A DNA stretch of 36,696 nt from CAZART01 sp964487555 (lineage in GTDB: Bacteria; Bacteroidota; Rhodothermia; Rhodothermales; VXPQ01), in assembly GCA_964487555.1 (NCBI GenBank), contig CAZART010000048.1, forward strand, positions 1 to 36,696, in the 5' to 3' direction. The position numbers and the translations under genes were made by a program. Under the pieces are notes generated by a model. The model was not told the origin of the DNA, did not search any database, and saw only the letters and a list, made by a program, of their open reading frames with translations. Positions 1 to 7,840 of the stretch are shown here, piece after piece; position 1 is the stretch's first letter, and each line of letters opens with the position of its first letter.

Positions 1-809
1 TGGTAGTTGGCGGCTAAGTTATATTGACCTGAGTTTATGATGGCGTCGAGATGCGTCAATGCTTCGTTCCATCGAGACGTTCCGGTATAGACTTCCGCAT
101 TCAAGTACAGCTTGGCGAGCGTCATATGGGCGACGTATTTGTTCATACGCCCATACGTGGAACGGGCATCCGTACTCAGATTGTCGATGTTGCCCAGAAG
201 CTCCTGCTCAACGAAATCATAGACGGCTCGCCGCCCGGCGGCCAGGTCTCCTGCCGGCTGAGAGGGATTGGCTTCCGCATCCGCGAAGCTGGTAACAATC
301 GGCACGTTTCCAAAAGCGTCGAGCAGCCAGTAGTAGTAGAAGCCCCGCATCGCCGCCAGCTCCGATATAAAGGTCGCGGCCTGCTCAGGATCGGCGCTGC
401 CGGCCTCGACCGCCGATTCGAACTGGAAGATCAGCCGGTTCACGTTATTGACGCCGGCAAAGTACGTCTGCCAGAATTCGTTGAACGTACCTTCTTCAGG
501 CGTCCATTGGTGGCTGTTGACGCGGTACCAGAATCCGCCTTCGGACCAATCTTGCCCGCGAGCGGGAACGATTATTTCGTCCGTGGTTGCCTCGTTCAGC
601 TGAGCAGGAGCGCCTCCTCCTCCCACAGCGGTCAACGTACTGTACGCATCACCTAAGGCTGAGATGAACTGCTGGTCCGTCTGGAAGAAGTTATCGGCCG
701 TTACCTCGCTGTCGACCGGTTCCACCAGGTCTGTACATGATGCCAGGAAAACAATCGCGCACAGCGACAGGACTAACGAACTTGCTGAGATGTATCTCTG
801 TTCAGACAC
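1..809 (-). CDS. SusD/RagB-family outer-membrane lipoprotein (3' part missing)
   Basis: SusD-like glycan- or nutrient-binding lipoprotein that caps a SusC channel at the cell surface. The frame opens with GTG at 809; I see no in-frame ATG that would keep the signal peptide. The N-terminus is a lipoprotein signal with lipobox LASC at about residues 22-25, followed by TDLVEPVDSEVTADNFF, a typical SusD start. Further in, the SusD hallmark RGFYYWLLDAFGNVPI and the TPR-like stretch HMTLAKLYLNAEVY are clear. About 269 residues are visible; family members are usually 450-600, so the C-terminal half lies beyond the left edge. It starts 34 bp after the susC stop on the same strand, so the two are almost certainly co-transcribed. 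The substrate cannot be told from the sequence. Confidence 0.93.
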   Translation of the reverse strand, partial: MSEQRYISASSLVLSLCAIVFLASCTDLVEPVDSEVTADNFFQTDQQFISALGDAYSTLTAVGGGGAPAQLNEATTDEIIVPARGQDWSEGGFWYRVNSHQWTPEEGTFNEFWQTYFAGVNNVNRLIFQFESAVEAGSADPEQAATFISELAAMRGFYYYWLLDAFGNVPIVTSFADAEANPSQPAGDLAAGRRAVYDFVEQELLGNIDNLSTDARSTYGRMNKYVAHMTLAKLYLNAEVYTGTSRWNEALTHLDAIINSGQYNLAANY

Positions 810-843
810 GGCTAAACCCTGCTTTAATGTTCGTATAGTTATC

Positions 844-3800
844 TTAGAGGTTCACATTCACGCCCACGCTAATGGAGCGCGCGGTAAACCACTCAAGCCT
901 TCGCTCGATACCTGGAGCTAATGAACCGCCGCTCGCACCTTGCTCAGATTGGCCGAGGTTGCTGTCGACGTATCGTACCTGTGGGTTGACTCCGCTGTAG
1001 TTTGTGAAGGTATACAGGTTATTTCCGGACACGTAGATCCTCACGCGCTGGAATGGACTGCCTGCGAGAAACGGCAGCGTGTATCCTAGCGTGGCATTCT
1101 GAATGCGCACATAGTCGGCGTTCTCGACGTACCTGCTCGACCATCGCGGGTCATCCTTCAGATCCGTGAGATCGAAGGCCTCTTCCAGGACGTTATAGGA
1201 CGTTATCTGCTTCGGGACTGAATAGAACAGGCTGAACATGTTGGCCAGTTGGTGGCCAAATACGCCCTCGACGAACACGTTGAAATCGAGGTTCTTGTAG
1301 CTCAGCGAATTCGTCCAGCCGAGTTGATAATCCGGCAGACCGTTACCGAGAATCTGTTCATCAGCCGGGAAATTCAAATCGCCGTAGGCGACTTCGTCGC
1401 CGCCGGACGTAATAAACAGCCATTCGCCGTTCTCGTTGATCCTCGAGAACTTCGGTCCCCATAACTGCCCGATGGGTTCGCCTTCCTTGATTCTGATCAG
1501 GTCGGGCGTATTGAGACCGGGAGATCCCGGGTTGGCAAGAAATTGCACTTCGTCCGTCGTGAACTCATTTAAATTCGTCTCGGAGTAGAGAGACGCAATC
1601 AAACCCGTATTCCAGCTGAATCCGCCGGACGCACCCTGGACGGCTGCAAAGTCGAGAGAGATCTCAAGTCCGCTCGTTTCGAGTTCTCCTACGTTCATCC
1701 AGGTCGTAGGGAAAAGGTTCGGCGGCACCGGAACGCCGACTTCGAAGAGGAGATCAGACGTGACGGAATTATAGGCATCGAGCCGGCCGCTGAGACGGCC
1801 CCGCATCGCTTCGAAGTCCACTCCAATGTTGGTCTCCGTCTTTTCCTCCCATTTGAGGAGCGGATTCGGATTACTTACCGGACCGAAGCTTTGGATAAAT
1901 TCCCCGTTCACGAAGAAGTTACCCTGCGGCGCGAACCGCTGAAGCGACAGCCCGCTCTCGGGCGCATCCTGCCCGGTTTTACCGATACTTCCTCTGAGCC
2001 TTAACGAACTGACGACTGGAATGTCGACCAGATTCGCCAACTCAACGCCGACTCCGGCGGACCAGAACGTTCCCCATTTACTGTCGGCACCAAATCGAGA
2101 AGAGCCTTCGCGGCGAATGCTCCCGTTTACGAAGAACGTGCCGTCCCAGTTGAGGTTGGTTCGACCAAAGACGCCGATAATCCGATTGCTCGATCTGAAA
2201 CTGCTTACGCTGCCTTCCCCCTGATCGAAGTCCTGGGCGAAGCCAAAGTTGTTAAAGCCGACGTTATCGGCGATAAAATCGCCGCCGGAAGCCGAAAAAC
2301 CTTCATCGACCTGTTCGTTGAATGAATAGCCCGCAAGCGCCTCCACATCTAGATCCTCGCTTATGTCTGCGAGGTAATGAAGCGTCGTTTCAAACAGCTC
2401 GATTTTGCGATCTTCATAGAACTGTTCAGCGAGACCCGGCCCGAGAGACGCTTGCGTAGCCCCACCCAGCATCTTGTGCTGCCTGGAATAGAAGTTGCGC
2501 CGTACTTCGTCTGTCGACTGGAGCGAGTACTGAGCCGACACCGATAGATTCGGAATGAGCTTGCGCAGTTCGTATTCCGCCCTCAGAACGCCGGTAAACA
2601 GTTTGTCCTCGCCTGTCCTCTCGCCTTCTTCAATGACGTTGACCGGATTGAAATAGTTAAACAGAGGCTGCTCGTGGTATCCCCCTGTATTTTCGAATCC
2701 TTCCGCTTTTACGGGAGCTGTGGGATTCATAATACCGGCAAACTTGAACGCATCGGCAAATCCGAAATTCTGGGTTTTATTCGTGGCAGCGAGCTGGATG
2801 GTGAACTCCAGGTCGCGGTCGAGTATCCACTGTGTAAAGTTCAGGCGTCCGCCGATTTCCTGGAAGCCGGTATGTTTCTGGATGCCGTCGCGATCTCGGA
2901 AGTTACCCGATACTCGAAACGTAGTGTTCTCATTGCCGCCGGAAAGCGCCAGGCTGTGGACCATGTTGGCACCGGGCTGGGTGATCTCTTTGAACCACTC
3001 CGTGTTTGCGCCGAGATCCGGAGCGTTGAACCCCGTCACTTGCCCCAGCCTTCTGTATTCGTCGGCCGTGAGGACGTCGAGCCTATTCTCGATACCTTCG
3101 AAGGTGTAGTAGCCGTTGTAATCCACGGCCACGCCCGCCTGGCCTGCACTGCCGCGTTTGGTGGTAATCAGAATCACGCCCGCAGAGCCGCGGGTCCCAT
3201 AGATCGCTGCAGCAGACGCATCCTTCAAGACGTCGATGCTTTCTATGTCATTCGGGTCCACGTTGTCCAAGACGGCGCCCACGACGCCGTCCACGACAAC
3301 GAGCGGCTCCTGATTGGCGCCGAAGGATGAAATGCCTCTCAGCCTGACCTCGGCATTATCGTTAGGATTACCGGATCGGGTCGTTATCTGGAGACCGGCC
3401 ACCCGTCCCTGAAGGAGTTCCGACGGACTACTGACGTTCCCGGTCGTGAAATCCGCTTCGCTGAGACTGGATACGGAACCCGTGATTTGACGTCGTTCCT
3501 GCGTGCCGTACCCCACAACCACGATGTCTTCTTGAAGAAAGGTCTCTTGCGCCAGAAAGACATCGATCTGCGTTCTGCCGCTCAGGGGTACCTCTGCAGA
3601 CCGGTACCCAATAAACGAGAAGATCAGCGTATCCGACAGTGACGGTACGCTCAATTCAAATCGACCTTCCATGTCCGTCGCCGTGCCCTGAGCCGTACCC
3701 TGGATCACGACATTGACGCCGGGAAGTGGAGTGGCGTCACTCGAATCACGAACCGTCCCGGAAACTTGCTGTTGGCCGAACGCGCTTTCTGGCAACACGA

Positions 3801-3849
3801 GCAAAGCAACAAGGGCGACGAACAATAGTTTTGAAGCTTTCTTCTTCAT
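844..3849 (-). CDS. SusC/RagA-family TonB-dependent outer-membrane receptor
   Basis: TonB-dependent channel that imports a bound ligand across the outer membrane together with SusD. I chose the ATG at 3849 (MKKKASKLLF) because it begins a proper signal peptide cleaved near AFG-QQ. The reading frame stays open 51 codons further upstream, but that part has no signal character. Order of domains: signal peptide 1-25; carboxypeptidase-regulatory-like beta-sandwich about 29-112; TonB box-like EDIVVVGYGTQ; plug domain about 120-230 with VVVDG and IDVLKDASAAAIYGTRGSAG; then the beta-barrel to the C-terminus ending in an aromatic-rich strand. The length, 1001 residues, is normal for SusC. It is followed closely by susD. 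The ligand is unknown, and no glycoside hydrolase lies nearby to suggest a polysaccharide. Confidence 0.96.
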   Translation of the reverse strand: MKKKASKLLFVALVALLVLPESAFGQQQVSGTVRDSSDATPLPGVNVVIQGTAQGTATDMEGRFELSVPSLSDTLIFSFIGYRSAEVPLSGRTQIDVFLAQETFLQEDIVVVGYGTQERRQITGSVSSLSEADFTTGNVSSPSELLQGRVAGLQITTRSGNPNDNAEVRLRGISSFGANQEPLVVVDGVVGAVLDNVDPNDIESIDVLKDASAAAIYGTRGSAGVILITTKRGSAGQAGVAVDYNGYYTFEGIENRLDVLTADEYRRLGQVTGFNAPDLGANTEWFKEITQPGANMVHSLALSGGNENTTFRVSGNFRDRDGIQKHTGFQEIGGRLNFTQWILDRDLEFTIQLAATNKTQNFGFADAFKFAGIMNPTAPVKAEGFENTGGYHEQPLFNYFNPVNVIEEGERTGEDKLFTGVLRAEYELRKLIPNLSVSAQYSLQSTDEVRRNFYSRQHKMLGGATQASLGPGLAEQFYEDRKIELFETTLHYLADISEDLDVEALAGYSFNEQVDEGFSASGGDFIADNVGFNNFGFAQDFDQGEGSVSSFRSSNRIIGVFGRTNLNWDGTFFVNGSIRREGSSRFGADSKWGTFWSAGVGVELANLVDIPVVSSLRLRGSIGKTGQDAPESGLSLQRFAPQGNFFVNGEFIQSFGPVSNPNPLLKWEEKTETNIGVDFEAMRGRLSGRLDAYNSVTSDLLFEVGVPVPPNLFPTTWMNVGELETSGLEISLDFAAVQGASGGFSWNTGLIASLYSETNLNEFTTDEVQFLANPGSPGLNTPDLIRIKEGEPIGQLWGPKFSRINENGEWLFITSGGDEVAYGDLNFPADEQILGNGLPDYQLGWTNSLSYKNLDFNVFVEGVFGHQLANMFSLFYSVPKQITSYNVLEEAFDLTDLKDDPRWSSRYVENADYVRIQNATLGYTLPFLAGSPFQRVRIYVSGNNLYTFTNYSGVNPQVRYVDSNLGQSEQGASGGSLAPGIERRLEWFTARSISVGVNVNL

Positions 3850-4003
3850 AATCCTCGATGCCTTTGATTGATCACGTAAAGACAATCTCCCGTCTCCGCT
3901 CACTTTAGACCGACCGCCGCAGTCTGCCACTCGACGGAGGTCGCAGCTCGGAATGCCGGAGCCCGTCTTCCCAGATTGCCTCTCAAGGTCGCACAGTATC
4001 ACC

Positions 4004-4018
4004 TAATATTCAATATTA
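4004..4018. promoter_or_regulatory. AT-rich inverted repeat upstream of susC
   Basis: TAATATT, one base, then AATATTA: a perfect 7-bp inverted repeat with a single central base, 155-170 bp upstream of the susC ATG. It is the most AT-rich spot in the intergenic region of a GC-rich genome, which fits an operator or a promoter-associated site. No direct evidence identifies a regulator. Confidence 0.35.
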
Positions 4019-4148
4019 ACATAATTGTCTAGATGCGTTCATCAAATCTTCATAGCAGGCGCTGCAAGATCTCCGTTTCGCCTCAATTCTGTAGGGCAAA
4101 AATGCGGATCCATGCTCGAAGGAGGGCTAATTTTGTCGAAAATGCGGG

Positions 4149-4166
4149 AAAAAAGCGGTCTGCCGC
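4149..4166 (-). terminator. Possible Rho-independent terminator after FG-GAP lipoprotein 1
   Basis: On the minus strand, five bases after the TGA stop, GCGG-CAGA-CCGC is followed by six T residues. The stem is only 4 bp, so the hairpin is weak, but position and T-run are right. If it works, it would separate the FG-GAP gene from susC transcription. Confidence 0.4.
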
Positions 4167-4170
4167 CGAG

Positions 4171-7100
4171 TCAAAAATCGTGCCACAATGACGTCGTGCG
4201 TGACGCCGAATCCGCGGTAGCGGGAGAAGAACGCGGGCCGTACATCCTCAACGCATGTTGAAATCGATCCGGCGTCACGTATCGGGTATGATAGGTATGC
4301 CAGTCCTCCGGAAAACGCCGGTAGACCGGATCCTCCTCCAGGCGACCCGGCGGAACGGAGTAATCCGCAAGATCATGGTATGGCAGGGGGAGCACGGTTT
4401 TCGAGAAGCCGGTGTTATAGTCGCCATCTTTCACCCACCCGTCTCCGATCAGCACGAAGTCTCGTACCCATCCCGCCGGCGGAGATGGAGGAGCCGGGAA
4501 TTTCAAGATCAGCTCGTCCCCGGCATTCATGATCACGTATCGATCATCCGTATCCTCGACCAACTCTCGTACATCTCCAAAGCGCGTGTGATAGCCGATG
4601 AGATCACGCCACTGTGGCGCAGTCGACGCCAGGGTGCCATAGTCCGGCAATTCGGGGGAGGAATGGCCGGCTTCGTATACTGTCGAAAAGCCGCGATAAC
4701 GCAAAGAGATGGTGCGTGCCGAGAGGCTCTGCGTCTTCACCTGGCCGTGCGGCAATCCAACGGCCCATGCGATGCGATCCCAGTAAATCTCCATGTTCGT
4801 ACGGAGGCGCAAGCGCGAGGGCACCTCCTCCCGAATGACATCCTGCAAGTCGATCAAGATCGTTTTCCTCTTACCAGCCGGGAAACCGAGGTCGGACCGG
4901 ACCGTTTTCCAGCCGCCTTCTCCGTCAGGCACGTCCAGGCGGAGACCCTTCGGCGGATCCTGCTCGCCCTGGCTGATGGCGAGATTGATCGAGCTGTCCG
5001 TCGGCCGCACCCAGCCGGAAGCGACGAGCCACAGTGGGCCTTCAGGGGGCGCATCGTCGCTCAATACCACCTCGACGTAATGCTCTCTGGCTACGCCCTG
5101 ATATGCCCCGAGCTCAAACGTGTCGAGATATCGCCCGTCGAGTTGCCGTACGAGGCTAGTTACGTCCTGGCCGCGGCTGTCCCAAGCCTTTTTGACCGGA
5201 TCCGGTGGCTCCATCAAATGGAAAGCCGGCTCCGGCGGCGGAAGCGCGAATCGCTCGTCGACGTAGATGTCGGTCCCTGCCGGATGATCGACCGTCATTA
5301 ACGCCACGTGATCGATAAAATGGGTCTCCCAGAGCTCGGCCGTAATCCGGACGTCATAGAACCCGTCAACCGCGTTCAGCTTGGCGCCGTCGATCTTGAC
5401 CCAGTCCACGCCGTGCATGACGCTCGTACCTTCCTGTGCGTTAATGCGCAAACCCAGGGCCGTTCGCCAGAGAAAGTCCGTAACGAAACGCATTTTCTCG
5501 CCGTCGTATGTAAATATCCACGGGCACGATCCCTTCAAGCGCTGCTGCGCCAGCACAGTCTGATCGGTTTCCAGATCGAATTCTGCCTGCACCGTTCCAT
5601 TTGGCCAGACGATGCGGGCCACGTCGACAACGTCTTGCTCGCCCAGACCGAAGTGGACCACGGGTTCCGTGATGCCCCTCTTCTGATAGTGGAGGCCGGA
5701 GCGAATCTCCACGGTTCCCCCGATGCCAAATGAATTAATGCGCTGGTCACCCGTCGTTCGGGCCGCCTGGAGTTGAATGCTCTTCGAGAAATAATTCTGA
5801 GTGCCCCTGTTTATCATCTGAACCGGTTGGCCATCTTCCGAGAGACTGATCAAGTCGAGGCGTCCGGCACCGGAAAGATCGGCGACGCCGAAAAGGCGTG
5901 TACCGAGGGGCGTGACAAGCGGCTGAAGCCGCCCTTTAACGCCACTGAGCCACAGCTGTCCTCCTGTGGGCGTGAAGGCCAGGACGTCGAGACCGCCGTT
6001 GTTGTCCAGATCCGCCACCACCAGAGACGCCGTGCGCATGTCATCTGGATGTCCGCTCCAATGTGCCACGGCAGTTCGATTCCACCGATCTCCATCCTCC
6101 TCTGCCGAAAAACGAAGCACGATTCCGTCCGACTGAAGCGCGAGAAGCTCCATTCGACTATCGTTGTCGAGATCGGCCACAGTAATCGCCGATACCGCTT
6201 CGGAAGGTTGCGGGCCTTGAAGGCGCCGGAACTGCCCGTCGCGTTCATTGCCGTAGACGTGAAGCCGGCCCGATCCATCGAGTAGCGCCGCATCCGGATC
6301 ACCGTCGGCATCCAGGTCGGCCCAGGTGAAGTCCTTCAGCCCTATCACATCGGCGAACAGCGGCCGGCTCGAGAACGTGCCGTCGCCATTGTTCCGAAGC
6401 ACATGCGGCGCTTGCTCCGCGGATCCAAGCACGAGATCGAGATCGCCTTCGAGGTCGAGATCGGCCGTCCATACGCCGGTGTAGTCCGCACGGAGCACAT
6501 CATCCGGCAGTCCGGTCTGGAGTGCAACGTCCGTAAACGCATCCGACCGATCCTGCCGGTAAAGGCGCAGTCCTCCGGCACCGGCCAGCGCCAGATCCAT
6601 GCGGTAGTCGTTGTTGAAATCCAGCGCGACTATACCGTCGCTCGACGGCGGAATCTGTGAGGGCCCACCCGGAAAAGGAAACGTCGCGCCGCTGCCGAGC
6701 TTTACCGTTTGCCCATTTGCCACCGTAAGGGTCTGCGCGCTCCTCCCCGCGAGCGGCAGGGCGCGAACCCACCCCCAGGGACCTCCGTCGACGGAGAGCG
6801 AATCGGCTGTGAAACGAAGCGCCGTGTCTGGCGGAGCGGGATGGGTGCGCGGCGACGGTAAGCGAAGAAAGTGCGTTATCAAGGCGCCTCTCTGTCCGGG
6901 AGGGTTCTCGAGGGCGGCCAGATCAAGACGATAGGCAGGGAGAGGCGCCAGCACGTTTTTCAGGAATGCGATCTGCTCGGCCGCCTGGCGGAAGTCGGCC
7001 TGTGAAGCTGCTTCCTCCAGCGCGCGCAGCCGAATTTGCACGTCCGGCGGCCAACTGCCACCCTGCTCGGCGAGACGCGCGACCGCACTCTGGAGGGCAT

Positions 7101-7680
7101 CTGCATCGCTGCGGGTCGCAGCAAAACGCGCGTGTTCGAGCAGAAGCACCAGGTTTTCCGGCTGTATGCCGAGCATCCCCTCGATCAGCTGATCCATCTG
7201 CGGACGGTCGGCCGTTCGGTCTTGGGCTTCGATTTCCTGCAGGAGCGTATAGGCTGCCATCAGATCCTCCGAATCGAGCTCCAGAGCGTGCCGCAGATAT
7301 TCGATCGCATCGTCAGAGCGACCCCGACTTTGCTCCAAAATGCCCAACAAGAAATAGATCCGCCCGTGGTCCGGAGCGAGGGTACGGGCCCGTTCCAGCC
7401 GCTCAGCGGCGACGTCGAATCGATTCTCGCGCAGGGCGAGGAGACCTAGATTGGCCCATGCTGCCGGCTCCTCCGGGGCGAGCTCAGTAACTCGTTTCAG
7501 CCTCTCCTCAGCGTGCCGGTTTGCGCCCGTCTGTATCGCGGCCACCCCGGCATAGAAGGACGCCACGGCATCCCGGTACTTGTCCGAGGAGGGCTCCGGG
7601 AGTCCCTGTTCGCGGCACGCCACCAGGCCCATCACGACGCCTAGAACGAGGGCAATGTTAGGGAGACGGCCCATTTTCAT
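4171..7680 (-). CDS. TPR / FG-GAP / ASPIC-UnbV lipoprotein 1
   Basis: Large lipoprotein of 1169 residues. The start is taken as ATG 7680 (MKMGRLPN); a TTG two codons earlier is also possible. Lipobox GLVAC puts the lipidated cysteine at residue 22. Residues about 37-205 are TPR repeats (for example PAAWANLGLLALRENRFDVA). Residues about 345-620 form an FG-GAP/VCBS-type propeller with calcium-loop-like motifs DLDLEGDLD, DLDADGDPD and DLDNNGGLD. About 625-705 is the ASPIC/UnbV domain (VVHFGLGEQ, ARIVWPNGTVQ). About 710-1169 is a region with no known function, containing ELWETHF and VLIGDGWVKDGDY. It is a full-length paralog of the next gene upstream, with the same architecture. Likely faces the periplasm or cell surface and may be an accessory binding protein for the neighbouring SusC/SusD; that role is inferred from position. 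Confidence 0.88.
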   Translation of the reverse strand: MKMGRLPNIALVLGVVMGLVACREQGLPEPSSDKYRDAVASFYAGVAAIQTGANRHAEERLKRVTELAPEEPAAWANLGLLALRENRFDVAAERLERARTLAPDHGRIYFLLGILEQSRGRSDDAIEYLRHALELDSEDLMAAYTLLQEIEAQDRTADRPQMDQLIEGMLGIQPENLVLLLEHARFAATRSDADALQSAVARLAEQGGSWPPDVQIRLRALEEAASQADFRQAAEQIAFLKNVLAPLPAYRLDLAALENPPGQRGALITHFLRLPSPRTHPAPPDTALRFTADSLSVDGGPWGWVRALPLAGRSAQTLTVANGQTVKLGSGATFPFPGGPSQIPPSSDGIVALDFNNDYRMDLALAGAGGLRLYRQDRSDAFTDVALQTGLPDDVLRADYTGVWTADLDLEGDLDLVLGSAEQAPHVLRNNGDGTFSSRPLFADVIGLKDFTWADLDADGDPDAALLDGSGRLHVYGNERDGQFRRLQGPQPSEAVSAITVADLDNDSRMELLALQSDGIVLRFSAEEDGDRWNRTAVAHWSGHPDDMRTASLVVADLDNNGGLDVLAFTPTGGQLWLSGVKGRLQPLVTPLGTRLFGVADLSGAGRLDLISLSEDGQPVQMINRGTQNYFSKSIQLQAARTTGDQRINSFGIGGTVEIRSGLHYQKRGITEPVVHFGLGEQDVVDVARIVWPNGTVQAEFDLETDQTVLAQQRLKGSCPWIFTYDGEKMRFVTDFLWRTALGLRINAQEGTSVMHGVDWVKIDGAKLNAVDGFYDVRITAELWETHFIDHVALMTVDHPAGTDIYVDERFALPPPEPAFHLMEPPDPVKKAWDSRGQDVTSLVRQLDGRYLDTFELGAYQGVAREHYVEVVLSDDAPPEGPLWLVASGWVRPTDSSINLAISQGEQDPPKGLRLDVPDGEGGWKTVRSDLGFPAGKRKTILIDLQDVIREEVPSRLRLRTNMEIYWDRIAWAVGLPHGQVKTQSLSARTISLRYRGFSTVYEAGHSSPELPDYGTLASTAPQWRDLIGYHTRFGDVRELVEDTDDRYVIMNAGDELILKFPAPPSPPAGWVRDFVLIGDGWVKDGDYNTGFSKTVLPLPYHDLADYSVPPGRLEEDPVYRRFPEDWHTYHTRYVTPDRFQHALRMYGPRSSPATADSASRTTSLWHDF

Positions 7681-7840
7681 TTGCAAGCTGGACTCTCAAA
7701 TCGGGGAGAAGAGATCGGCGAAGTCCGGATACAGGTGCGGGCACGTCCGCACGTCGCCCGCTCTCTATACATGTATAGGCACGGCACACTTCGGCCGTGA
7801 CAGGATTTCCGCGGGCTGATGCATGCTATCTCGTACGTAT
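7681..7840. other. Intergenic region between the two FG-GAP genes
   Basis: 160 bp without a gene. It holds a 6-bp-stem hairpin at 7780-7799 (CACGGC / GCCGTG, loop of 8, no T-run), and a 14-bp perfect palindrome (listed separately). The gap is long enough for a separate promoter, so the two paralogs need not be one transcript. Confidence 0.5.
7765..7778. promoter_or_regulatory. 14-bp perfect palindrome, possible operator
   Basis: CTATACATGTATAG reads the same on both strands. It lies 85-98 bp upstream of the start of FG-GAP lipoprotein 1. A perfect 14-bp palindrome of mixed composition at a promoter distance suggests a binding site for a dimeric regulator. The regulator is unknown. Confidence 0.4.

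Larger units (their letters stand above)
3850..4170. other. Intergenic region upstream of susC (321 bp)
   Basis: No convincing gene. Its left half should hold the susC promoter and 5' leader. The only AT-rich part is around 4001-4035 and contains an inverted repeat (listed separately). Its right end holds a possible terminator for the preceding FG-GAP gene. A plus-strand open frame across 4025-4261 has no recognisable protein character and overlaps the 3' end of the FG-GAP gene. Confidence 0.6.

Noticed and set aside
4025..4261. 78-codon open frame between susC and FG-GAP lipoprotein 1
   Set aside because: Overlaps the 3' end of the FG-GAP gene on the other strand and lacks any protein character.
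4255..5301. 348-codon plus-strand open frame opposite FG-GAP lipoprotein 1
   Set aside because: Antisense to a well-supported lipoprotein; composition is Arg- and Val-rich without motifs, as expected for a shadow frame in GC-rich DNA.
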